From Streptomyces sp. NBC_00878 (GTDB lineage: Bacteria > Actinomycetota > Actinomycetes > Streptomycetales > Streptomycetaceae), in the NCBI RefSeq assembly GCF_026341515.1, contig NZ_JAPEOK010000001.1, forward strand, positions 2,170,001-2,234,000: a stretch of DNA of 64,000 bases, in the 5' to 3' direction. Under the pieces are notes generated by a model. That model did not search any database. It saw nothing but the letters and a program-made list of their open reading frames with translations, and had not been told where the DNA came from. A program made the position numbers and the translations under genes. Shown one piece after another: positions 24,230-31,282 of the stretch (position 1 is the first letter of the stretch; each line of letters starts with the position of its first letter).

Positions 24230-24316
24230 CTCCTGGGTCAGCTCGCGTCGTGGGGACGCAGCCACGTCGACGCTCAGGCCACGGTCGGCGGCTCCCTGCG
24301 TGAAGCGGTCCAGCCG

Positions 24317-24343
24317 GCCTCCGGCGACGTCGCCGCCGGAGGC
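24317..24343 (+). terminator. 10-bp stem-loop downstream of the orphan promoter motif
   Basis: GCCTCCGGCG (24317-24326) pairs with CGCCGGAGGC (24334-24343) across a 7-base loop. It could end a short transcript begun near 24236, or serve the 3' end of the minus-strand gene at 24431. Confidence 0.45.
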
Positions 24344-24430
24344 GACACGATCAGTTGTCGCCGCGGCAGGTACGACGGATGGGCTGGGTGGATGGGCTCG
24401 GTGGATGGTTCACCTGGCGGCTGGATGTCC

Positions 24431-25366
24431 TTACCGTCGCCTCGATGGGGTGTTGTTTGGTCTCGGCGGGACAGGCGGAGCACCCGTCTGGCGTGCAGAG
24501 GAATCGCCGTGTGTGGCGGTCTCGGAGTTTCTGGGCGGGGTTCTCGGGGCGGGTCCGGGAGACAGCGGCGGATAGAGCCGCGACAGATCGGGCGGCGGGG
24601 GACTGTCCAGCAAATGTGCCCCCGCCTGGGCCGCGATCAGAGCATTGCTGTCATGGGCCTGGCTGTCGCGCTGGTTCAGGGAACTGGATGTGGATGCGGG
24701 CTCGGCCTGTAGCCGCTGGTCCTGCCCTCGTTCCCCTCGGCGAAGAGGGTCGTTCGACTCGGACTCCGGTGATTGCGACGGACGTTCCGAGTGTTGCGGA
24801 ACTGCCTCGGGGGGCTTGTCCCGCAGCGCCTCCCTCAGGTGTGCGTTGACGGCGTACCTCGCGACGGTCGGCATGCTTTCGGGGGACTCTTCGAACGCCT
24901 TCCGCCACATCTCGTCGTTCCTGACCAGGTGCAGAACCTCGTCCTCGAAGGCCTCGCGTTCGCGTTTCGGCAGTCGGTCGACCTCCTCCGCGAGGCTTGC
25001 CACCCGCTCGCGCGCGGCCTCCTCCGAAGGGGACATCCGCTGCGGCTCGGCCATCGTCACCTGAGTCCGCCCGTCCGCGGTCGACGGATACGCGGCCTGG
25101 CCGGGTGGGCCGGGTTCCTGGCCGGCGGCAGATGAGGAGTCCATGCCGGCAGGCGCGGAGGGCGACCGCCCCCTGACGCGGTCCAGGATGCGACGCAGTG
25201 CGACCCACATCTGCTCCCAGATGCCCGCCACCGCCGCGCCCGCCCCGCCGGCGCGCCGCCCGTCCCTCAAGCCGTACTCGGTTGTGAGCAGGTCCTGCGC
25301 CAGCGGGGGTTCTTGGGGTTTGGTCAACCGGTTCCGGCTTCGGGGAGTTGCGTCTTCATTCGCCAC
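24431..25366 (-). CDS. unknown hydrophilic protein with disordered, Arg-ending tail
   Basis: A 311-residue protein with no recognised family. The middle (about 105-195: EEAARERVASLAEEVDRLPKREREAFEDEVLHLVRNDEMW) is helical and charged. Both ends are low complexity, and the last 60 residues are Pro/Ser-rich, finishing PPVPPRPNNTPSRRR. There is no signal peptide or membrane segment. The start is GTG 25366 with AAAGGGG in front. It follows the 104-residue gene at 25446 by 79 bp and probably shares its promoter (25871-25900). The tail style matches those of the proteins at 25963 and 28030, so it may be a substrate or chaperone of the secretion-like machine. That is inference. Confidence 0.7.
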   Translation of the reverse strand: MANEDATPRSRNRLTKPQEPPLAQDLLTTEYGLRDGRRAGGAGAAVAGIWEQMWVALRRILDRVRGRSPSAPAGMDSSSAAGQEPGPPGQAAYPSTADGRTQVTMAEPQRMSPSEEAARERVASLAEEVDRLPKREREAFEDEVLHLVRNDEMWRKAFEESPESMPTVARYAVNAHLREALRDKPPEAVPQHSERPSQSPESESNDPLRRGERGQDQRLQAEPASTSSSLNQRDSQAHDSNALIAAQAGAHLLDSPPPPDLSRLYPPLSPGPAPRTPPRNSETATHGDSSARQTGAPPVPPRPNNTPSRRR

Positions 25367-25445
25367 GGTGCCCCTTTGTTCTCATGTCGGAGGTCATGTC
25401 GGAGGTACTGACACGAGCGACAACGGGCCGCCGGGGGCGGGCGGT

Positions 25446-25760
25446 TCAACGTCTGGCGGCCACCACAGCGAGGAGCAGCCGGGGCGGACTCGTCGTGGTC
25501 GACAGCTCGAATCCCGCCGGCAACGGCAGCAGGCCAGGGGGCAGCGGGGTCTCGGGAAGCCGCGGGGCGCTGCCGGCCGGTCGCGGCAGGTCGCCCTGGG
25601 CATACCAGTCGGCCACGTCCGGTGCGAAGTCCCGTGCGAACCGGCGCCGCCGCAGCAGGGCCTGCGAGGCGAACCGCCCGGCGCCAGTAGCGGTGGCGGT
25701 GCCGGGCCTGCCGCGATCCCGGTCCTGTGTGGTGGCCATGGCCGGATTCCGTTCGCGCAT
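25446..25760 (-). CDS. small protein of unknown function
   Basis: A 104-residue protein. ATG 25760 has an excellent ribosome site, GGGGAGGAG, seven bases upstream. It is basic at the N-terminus (ASQALLRRRRFARDFAPDVADWY), then Pro/Leu-rich, ending in a hydrophobic stretch (SPPRLLLAVVAARR). It is not recognised. It lies just upstream of, and in the same direction as, the gene at 24431, and is served by the minus-strand motif at 25871-25900. A role as partner of the downstream product is possible. Confidence 0.6.
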   Translation of the reverse strand: MRERNPAMATTQDRDRGRPGTATATGAGRFASQALLRRRRFARDFAPDVADWYAQGDLPRPAGSAPRLPETPLPPGLLPLPAGFELSTTTSPPRLLLAVVAARR

Positions 25761-25825
25761 GTCCGCTCCTCCCCGATCCGCCGACCGGGCTCGGTCGGCT
25801 GGAGGCCGACGCCGGTTCACGGCGC

Positions 25826-25855
25826 ACAACGGATCGCGCACACCGAGTGGTTCAA
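25826..25855 (+). promoter_or_regulatory. exact ACAACGG-N16-GGTTCA motif driving the AKR-like gene
   Basis: ACAACGG at 25826-25832, spacer 16, GGTTCAA at 25849-25855. It points to the gene at 25963, giving a leader of about 100 bases. It faces the minus-strand copy at 25871-25900. Confidence 0.65.
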
Positions 25856-25870
25856 CGCCGGGGGCCGGTA

Positions 25871-25900
25871 CTGAACCGTTCCTCTCCCCCACTCCGTTGT
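25871..25900 (-). promoter_or_regulatory. exact ACAACGG-N16-GGTTCA motif driving the minus-strand pair
   Basis: On the minus strand ACAACGG is 25900-25894 and GGTTCAG 25877-25871, spacer 16. It points to the genes at 25760 and 25366. Confidence 0.65.
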
Positions 25901-25962
25901 GTCGCTCGACCGGGCAGGGCCGGAGTCGGCCCGCCGTGGGCGACGAGAGAGGCGACAGACCA

Positions 25963-27426
25963 ATGGCGCAGAAACCCTGGCTGGTGTTCGGACTGGACGG
26001 CAGGACCGCGGACGATGTACAGGCCGCCGTACAGCTCGGGTACCGACGGTTCGACGCGGCGGAGAGCTACGGCGCGAGTACGGACGCGCTGGCGGAGGCG
26101 ATCGGGAGCAGCCCGCAGCACCGGGACGATTTCGAGGTGCTCTACAAGTTCGATGTGAGGGCGGACGAGAACCGGGAACAGCTTCGGACCCGGCTGACCG
26201 AGGTGGCCGGGAAGTTCGGCGGCAAGCTGGACGCCGCGGTCATCCACAACCTCGACGGCGACCAGGCGCAGATCCGCAAAGCCTGGAATGTCATGCACTC
26301 GATGAAGCGGCAGGGGACGATCGGCAAGGCGGGCGTCGGCAACGTGCTCCCGCAGCACGCAGATCTGCTGCGGGAGCTGAAGAGCAAGGACAGCATCGAC
26401 GTCGTCGAGCTCTCCCCGCACAATTCGCGCGAGGGCTCCCAGCAGGGGTCGCCCAGGGGCAACGACCGCCCGCTGGGTGACGCCTCGTCGGACAGGTCCT
26501 CACCGCTGCTCGGCGTGGTGGAGAACTCCGTCCGCGGTGTGCTCGCCGACCCCCAGCTGCGGGATCTGATGGCGGATCTGAGCGACCGGACCACGCTGTA
26601 CTACTACAACGTGGTCCGCACGCTGGATGAGATCCAGAAGCACTACGACCGCACGGGCAACGGCGAGCGGCTGACCATGAAGTCGCCGGAGGGCATGACG
26701 GCGGTCGCCCAGCAGACCGGCTACCGGGTCCAGGGCGAGGCCCACATGATCCTCACCTCCGGCAACCCGGAGACGATGAAGCGCAACCTGAAGACCTACG
26801 AGACCGACGCGGCGAACATGGACTATCCGCCGGCGGAGTTCGCCGACGCGGTCTCCAAGTGGTCCGCCTACCACGAGGTGTGCCGGACGAACGACCCGAC
26901 GCCACTGCCGGACGGTGTGCAGGGCAAGCTGCTGCCGCTCTTCGACAACCCGGAGGCCAAGCGCGGGCAGGTGGTGGCTTTCGCGGCGGAGACCGCCGGC
27001 GGGAAGGTGGACCGGGAGTCGGTGAGCGCGTGGCTCATGAAGGAACACAAGTTCACCCGTGAGGAACTCGAAGGAGTGACCGTCCCGGACCGGGTCGGTC
27101 TGCTGCCCGCCTACCAGAACATGAAGCTCGCCGATGTACTCGCGGGACACCTCGGCTCCCAGAACTGCAACCACAAGTGGGCGAACGACCTCGCCTACCC
27201 TCTGCTGCACGACGTCGACATGTGGAAGATCGTCGCACCGACGCTGACCAACATCGCTCAGCCGGACACCGTGCGGACACCGTCGCCGCTGTCGATGGCC
27301 GATGCGGCATCCCTGGCCAGCGGGAACGCGTCTCCCGCGCGGCGCGCGTCGAACGGGAGCCCCGGCGCCACCGGCCTGCCCCCGGCTCAGCCCACCCGCG
27401 CCCCCTCGCCCACACCCGGCCGCTGA
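25963..27426 (+). CDS. aldo-keto-reductase-like protein with extra C-terminal region, effector candidate
   Basis: A 487-residue protein. The first 200 residues follow the aldo/keto reductase pattern. GLDGRTADDVQAAVQLGYRRFDAAESYGAS supplies the family Asp and Tyr, VLYKFDV the Lys and AVIHNLDGD the His, so the full catalytic tetrad appears present. IGKAGVGNVLPQH and DVVELSPHN match later family segments. The remaining 280 residues are not recognised, and the C-terminus is a disordered Ser/Pro/Arg tail ending PSPTPGR. There is no signal peptide. ATG 25963 has a modest purine-rich site. The promoter motif lies at 25826-25855. An AKR barrel with such a tail, beside DUF4913 and a glycosyltransferase-like gene, suggests a modified enzyme delivered or stored for the secretion-like system. 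A plain metabolic role cannot be excluded. Confidence 0.7.
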   Translation: MAQKPWLVFGLDGRTADDVQAAVQLGYRRFDAAESYGASTDALAEAIGSSPQHRDDFEVLYKFDVRADENREQLRTRLTEVAGKFGGKLDAAVIHNLDGDQAQIRKAWNVMHSMKRQGTIGKAGVGNVLPQHADLLRELKSKDSIDVVELSPHNSREGSQQGSPRGNDRPLGDASSDRSSPLLGVVENSVRGVLADPQLRDLMADLSDRTTLYYYNVVRTLDEIQKHYDRTGNGERLTMKSPEGMTAVAQQTGYRVQGEAHMILTSGNPETMKRNLKTYETDAANMDYPPAEFADAVSKWSAYHEVCRTNDPTPLPDGVQGKLLPLFDNPEAKRGQVVAFAAETAGGKVDRESVSAWLMKEHKFTREELEGVTVPDRVGLLPAYQNMKLADVLAGHLGSQNCNHKWANDLAYPLLHDVDMWKIVAPTLTNIAQPDTVRTPSPLSMADAASLASGNASPARRASNGSPGATGLPPAQPTRAPSPTPGR

Positions 27427-27453
27427 GAGACACGTACCGGCTCCGGGCCCGGC

Positions 27454-27873
27454 TCAGCCCGGGTACGGATCCATCCCCGGCGCCTCCTTGGCACGGTGCG
27501 CGCCGGCCTTGCAGCCCGCGAAGGGGCCCGAGGGGTCCCGCAGCGAGGCCATGACGTGGGTGAGGTGGTCGCGGTGCCAGGTCGAGGGCCCGCTGGCACC
27601 GGACTCGGGGCCGGTCAGCTCCTGCCACGCCATCCACAGCCCGTACAGCTGCGCCACCGCCTCCTGGTGCTTCCACCAGCTGGTGCACCAGGGGGCGTTG
27701 GAGGTGACCTCCCTGCCGTACAGCGGCAGCAGCAGATGGCGCACCCACATGGTCAGCCGGTGCAGAGCGTCTTCGTACTCGGCACCGTCCATGTAGACGA
27801 TGAAGGCGGGCTTCTTCTCCTGCTGTTCCACCGGTTCCGTTGGTTCCATCGGCTCTGTCGCGAGGGTGGTCAT
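27454..27873 (-). CDS. DUF4913 family protein
   Basis: A 139-residue protein. After a Glu/Pro/Thr-rich start it carries the DUF4913 pattern: WVRHLLLPLYGREVTSNAPW, WWKHQEAVAQLYGLWMAWQEL, WHRDHLTHVMASLRDPSGPF. The family is abundant in Streptomyces integrative and conjugative elements and its function is unknown. ATG 27873 follows GGAG at seven bases. The promoter motif at 27953-27982 points to it. Its presence supports an element-related origin for this island. Confidence 0.88.
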   Translation of the reverse strand: MTTLATEPMEPTEPVEQQEKKPAFIVYMDGAEYEDALHRLTMWVRHLLLPLYGREVTSNAPWCTSWWKHQEAVAQLYGLWMAWQELTGPESGASGPSTWHRDHLTHVMASLRDPSGPFAGCKAGAHRAKEAPGMDPYPG

Positions 27874-27915
27874 GTCGGGACTCCGTCCACTGGGTCGTGA
27901 TCGTTCGTCACCAGC

Positions 27916-27945
27916 ACGACGGGGCGGGACGGTCAGGGGGTTCAG
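27916..27945 (+). promoter_or_regulatory. near-exact motif (ACGACGG-N16-GGTTCA) facing the glycosyltransferase-like gene
   Basis: ACGACGG at 27916-27922 has one change from the consensus; spacer 16; GGTTCAG at 27939-27945. It points to the gene at 28030. The two -10-like halves here form an inverted repeat, GGGGGTTCAGC...GCTGAACCCCC. Confidence 0.55.
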
Positions 27946-27952
27946 CCGGATG

Positions 27953-27982
27953 CTGAACCCCCTGGCCCACTCGGTCCGTTGT
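27953..27982 (-). promoter_or_regulatory. exact ACAACGG-N16-GGTTCA motif driving the DUF4913 gene
   Basis: On the minus strand ACAACGG is 27982-27976 and GGTTCAG 27959-27953, spacer 16. It points to the gene at 27873, 80 bp away. Confidence 0.65.
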
Positions 27983-28029
27983 GCGTCGCAGACGGCGGCG
28001 CCCGGTCGCCGAGCCAAGGAGGAGCGCAC

Positions 28030-29463
28030 ATGCCCCAACGGAATCCGGTCACCGACCCGGAGAGGGTCCAGTTCATCTGGTTCGGAGAGGAGATGAGCGA
28101 CAACGCGAAGGCGGGGATGAAGGCACTGAGCGAGCGGTTCCCGAACTCGGCGAGGGAACTGTGGGTGATGCCGCGAAGCCGCCCGGGGCAGCCCGCGCGC
28201 ACGACCGAGCTCATGGATGGGTACCGGCGCGAGGCGGAGGGGCTCGGCGTCGACGTGAAGAACATCCGTGAGCACACCACGAGGCTGGCCGGCGCCCTCG
28301 GGGACAAGTACAACGCGCAGACCATCAACGACATCTTCAACATGGAGATGGGCAACCACGGCAACATCGCCGCGAAGGACCTGGCCACGTACCTGCTGCG
28401 GGGCACCGAGACCGGCCTGAGCATGGACCTGTCGCACCACCGCATGAACCCCACGGAGTGGGTCGGGGTCCGGGGCCACGACGAGTTCTCCCACGACAGG
28501 GTGGCACCGTTCGACTTCTCCACCGCGGAGCTGAAGGTCGTCGACCTCTCGCACGGCGAAGACGCCATCAGCCGGAACATCCTGAACGCCGGCCCCTTCC
28601 CCATGACGGAACAGCACGGCACGGCGGAGATCGACCCCCAGAGGATGCCCCACCTCGACGTCTTCGCCATGTACACGCGGGAAGGCACCAAGGGGCAGGA
28701 GGTGGCCAAGACGGCCGCACAGCAGCACATCGGCTATCTCGCCCAGATATCCCAGGACGAGGTACGCAAGGGCAACGTCGTCTTCCATCCGAACGACAAC
28801 GACAAGCGGTTCCGGCCCGTCAAGATCAACCTCTCGGACGACAACCTGCTGGCCGCCAAGTACAACCCTCAGGACCCGACCCGCGCCTACGTCATCGGCC
28901 ACATGGCCATCGGCGCCCTCGCGGACGGCATCCACCTCCACTACGGCAAGCCCACAACGCCGCCCCTCAAGGCCCAGCCGGACCAGCCACCGCAGAAGGA
29001 CATGCCGGCACTCCAGGTGGACTCGGACACCTGGAAAAAGATCACCATGCAAGCGTACGAGGTCGGCAACGTGCGCGTGCTGCCGCAGCTGAGCGTGGGC
29101 AAGGTCAACCAGGGAGCCTGGCGTACGGAGCCCACGGGAAGCGAGAACATCACCCTCGTCCAGGCCAGCAACCTCGGCGTCAGCACGGCGGCCGGCATTA
29201 GCCACCCAGGGGGGTTGAACAAGCCGGCTCCCATTCCCTACGAGGTGGTCCACTCCAAGTCGGCCGACAACTCCCCGCGTCGCACGCCCAGTCCGGGCTC
29301 CTCCTCGGACGAGAGCATCGGGCGGACCGCCCGCGAGGTGGCCTCTCTGAACATGCCCCGGACCCCGTCCCCGGAGAGTCCGGGTCTCGTCGCGGCCGCT
29401 GCCCAGAAGCCTGCGAGGCCCGGGGTGCAACGGTCGGCGACGGGTGGGCCGTCGGGGCGCTAG
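28030..29463 (+). CDS. possible GT-A glycosyltransferase-type toxin/effector
   Basis: A 477-residue protein. It opens with RVQFIWFGEEMSDNAKAG, like the IWFG strand of TcdA/TcdB-type and GT32-type glycosyltransferases. AAKDLATYLLRGTETGLSMDLSHH sits where those enzymes have their aspartate helix and DxD loop; a strict DxD is missing (MDLS), so metal binding is uncertain. HLDVFAMYTREGT and AYVIGHMAIGALADGIHLHYG follow. The last 90 residues are disordered, Ser/Pro/Arg-rich (RTPSPGSSSDES; NMPRTPSPES). There is no signal peptide. ATG 28030 has a textbook AAGGAGGAG site. The family call is a pattern judgement; the gene may simply be an unknown effector-like protein. Confidence 0.55.
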   Translation: MPQRNPVTDPERVQFIWFGEEMSDNAKAGMKALSERFPNSARELWVMPRSRPGQPARTTELMDGYRREAEGLGVDVKNIREHTTRLAGALGDKYNAQTINDIFNMEMGNHGNIAAKDLATYLLRGTETGLSMDLSHHRMNPTEWVGVRGHDEFSHDRVAPFDFSTAELKVVDLSHGEDAISRNILNAGPFPMTEQHGTAEIDPQRMPHLDVFAMYTREGTKGQEVAKTAAQQHIGYLAQISQDEVRKGNVVFHPNDNDKRFRPVKINLSDDNLLAAKYNPQDPTRAYVIGHMAIGALADGIHLHYGKPTTPPLKAQPDQPPQKDMPALQVDSDTWKKITMQAYEVGNVRVLPQLSVGKVNQGAWRTEPTGSENITLVQASNLGVSTAAGISHPGGLNKPAPIPYEVVHSKSADNSPRRTPSPGSSSDESIGRTAREVASLNMPRTPSPESPGLVAAAAQKPARPGVQRSATGGPSGR

Positions 29464-29546
29464 GACCGGCTCGCGAAGAGCGGGGCGACGGGATCAGGAG
29501 GTTCCGTCGCCCCGAGCAGCTCCACACCGGCTCCGAACAACGGAAC

Positions 29547-29575
29547 GAGGGGCGGACCACACCGGTCCGCCCCTC
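29547..29575. terminator. 12-bp stem-loop between convergent genes
   Basis: GAGGGGCGGACC (29547-29558) and its complement (29564-29575) flank a 5-base loop. It lies between the stop at 29463 and the convergent stop at 29645. Confidence 0.8.
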
Positions 29576-29644
29576 GCCGCTGTCAGAGCTCCCAGAGCTC
29601 CCAGAGCACCACTGTCACAGGGCACCGCCGTCAGAACCCCGGCG

Positions 29645-30679
29645 TCACGCGTCCGGCCGCACCACCCCCAGAATCGGCATCGACGCGGCCGGTGACACAT
29701 AGATGTCCCGCCCGGGGCGAGGCGCCGAGACGATCTTGCCGTCGCCCATGTAGAGGGCGACATGGCTGGCGTCGGAGAAGTAGATGATGAGGTCTCCCGG
29801 GCGCATGTCCTCGACGGGGATGCGCTTCAGGCGGCGCCACTGTTCCTCCGATGTACGGGGGATCGTGTGGCCCGCCGCCAGCCAGGCCTGGGAGGTGAGC
29901 CCGGAGCAGTCGAAGGAGTCCGGGCCCTCGGCGCCCCAGACGTAGGGCTTGCCGAGTTGGCGGGTGGCGTAGGCGATGGCCTGCTTGCCCGCGGCGGTTC
30001 CGTCGGTGCCGATCTTTTCGAGGATGCCCGTGCTTTCCCACGTCGCCTGGGCGTCGTCGGCTGCCTTCTTGTCCAGTGCGGCGAGTCGTCGGCGTTCCTT
30101 CGCCGCCAGTTGGGACTCCAACTTCCTTGCCGCGGCGATGTGTTGCTCGATCTTCTTGCGCCCTGTGTCCATCGCCCGGCGGCTTGCCCGCAGGCGCTTC
30201 AGTTCGGCCGCGGCGGCGTCGGTCCGGGTGCGCAGGTCCTCGCGGGTCGTCGTCAGGTCCGTCAGCAGGTTCTGCGTGGACTGCTGGGCCTGGAGGGCCA
30301 ACCCGGCGTTGTCCAGGGCGCGTCCGGGATCGGTGGCGAGGGCGAACTGCACCTCGGCGGGCACGCCGCCGCTCCGGTACTGGGCCCGCGCGGTCGCCCC
30401 GGCAAGGGAGTTGAGGCGGGCCAGTTCCGCCTCGGTCGTGTGGACCCGGCCGTTGAGCGTGCCGACGCGTTTCTGCTGCGCGGTCACCTTCTCGTCGGCG
30501 GCGTTGTACTGGTCCGTGGCGACTTCGGCGTCGTGGTAGAGGCTCTGGAGCCGGGCGCGTACCTCGGTGAGGGTCGGCGGGTCGGCCTGGGCGGCCTGCT
30601 GCGTCGTTGCCGTCAGCACGCAGGCCAGGGCGGCAGCTGCCGCCGCCCGGTAGCCGTGTGTGCGCAGAGGCTGTCTCAT
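29645..30679 (-). CDS. secreted C40 (NlpC/P60) peptidoglycan hydrolase with coiled-coil domain
   Basis: A 344-residue protein. It has a signal peptide (AAAAALACVLTATTQQAAQA), a long coiled coil at about 40-215 and then an NlpC/P60 domain. Catalytic Cys is in FDCSGLTSQAW near 257, His in DASHVALYMGDG near 306. Typical RipA-like enzymes of this layout cut D-Glu-meso-Dap-type bonds in peptidoglycan, and the coiled coil usually contacts an activator or the membrane. The ACAACGG motif at 30798-30827 drives it, which places it in the same regulon as the secretion-linked lytic transglycosylase. It may open the wall for the apparatus. Confidence 0.9.
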   Translation of the reverse strand: MRQPLRTHGYRAAAAAALACVLTATTQQAAQADPPTLTEVRARLQSLYHDAEVATDQYNAADEKVTAQQKRVGTLNGRVHTTEAELARLNSLAGATARAQYRSGGVPAEVQFALATDPGRALDNAGLALQAQQSTQNLLTDLTTTREDLRTRTDAAAAELKRLRASRRAMDTGRKKIEQHIAAARKLESQLAAKERRRLAALDKKAADDAQATWESTGILEKIGTDGTAAGKQAIAYATRQLGKPYVWGAEGPDSFDCSGLTSQAWLAAGHTIPRTSEEQWRRLKRIPVEDMRPGDLIIYFSDASHVALYMGDGKIVSAPRPGRDIYVSPAASMPILGVVRPDA

Positions 30680-30759
30680 CTGGGGCGAAGCTCCCTTCGT
30701 ACGCGTCGATCAGGGTGGGGATTCAGGGTTGTGATACGGAGTCCGCGGAATCCGTCCGC

Positions 30760-30789
30760 ACAACGGGAGCGCCCCGTCCGGCGGTTCAA
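30760..30789 (+). promoter_or_regulatory. exact ACAACGG-N16-GGTTCA motif driving the DUF3592/DUF418 operon
   Basis: ACAACGG at 30760-30766, spacer 16, GGTTCAA at 30783-30789. It points to the gene at 30890. Confidence 0.65.
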
Positions 30790-30797
30790 GGGGGGGT

Positions 30798-30827
30798 GTG
30801 AACCAGTGGCGCCCCGGCATCCGTTGT
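30798..30827 (-). promoter_or_regulatory. exact ACAACGG-N16-GGTTCA motif driving the NlpC/P60 gene
   Basis: On the minus strand ACAACGG is 30827-30821 and GGTTCAC 30804-30798, spacer 16. It points to the gene at 30679. Confidence 0.65.
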
Positions 30828-30889
30828 GCGCGGGAGAGGCGTACGGCGGGTGAAGAGGCGTACGGCGGGTGAAGGTGAAGGTGGACTGA

Positions 30890-31282
30890 GTGGACGCGGG
30901 ATTGATGCTGCTGGCCCTGTGTACGGGGCTGGGCTTCGGGCTTCTGCTGCTCGCCGTCCGGCAGTTGGTGGCCGTGGTGCGGCTGTGGGGGCGTGGCCTG
31001 CGCGTGATGGGTGTCGTGACGGCGCGTCCGGCGGCCGACCGGCTGCGCGGCGGGCTCGTGGTGTTCACCGATCACCTGGGGCGGACCGTCGTCTTCGATC
31101 CGAGGGCGTACGGACCGCTGTGCGGGCTGCCGCCCGTCGGCGGGAGTGTGCCGGTGGTCTTTCTGCGAAGCCGGCCCGGGGCGGCCCGGTTGTGGACCCT
31201 GCGGCATCTGCTGGCGCCGGCGTTCGGGTGGTTCCTGTCGTCGACCGTCGTGTTCGGTACCGCGGTCATGGTGACGCCGTGA
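30890..31282 (+). CDS. small membrane protein, DUF3592-like
   Basis: A 130-residue protein with a membrane helix at each end (LLALCTGLGFGLLLLAVRQLVAVV; APAFGWFLSSTVVFGTAVMV). A beta-rich middle reads GVVTARPAADRLRGGLVVFTDHLGRTVVFDP and VGGSVPVVFLRSRP, as in DUF3592 proteins of unknown function. The start is GTG 30890 with GAAGGTGG upstream. Its TGA overlaps the GTG of the next gene, so the two are translated together. Confidence 0.65.
   Translation: MDAGLMLLALCTGLGFGLLLLAVRQLVAVVRLWGRGLRVMGVVTARPAADRLRGGLVVFTDHLGRTVVFDPRAYGPLCGLPPVGGSVPVVFLRSRPGAARLWTLRHLLAPAFGWFLSSTVVFGTAVMVTP

Noticed and set aside
24215..24712. A plus-strand frame following the orphan promoter motif
   Set aside because: Its product is Gly/Arg/Trp-rich and unlike any protein family, and it overlaps the well-supported minus-strand gene from 24431.
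29537..29570. An ACAACGG-like block before GGTCC as another promoter copy
   Set aside because: The spacing is about 20 and the second block is GGTCCG, part of the terminator stem between convergent genes.
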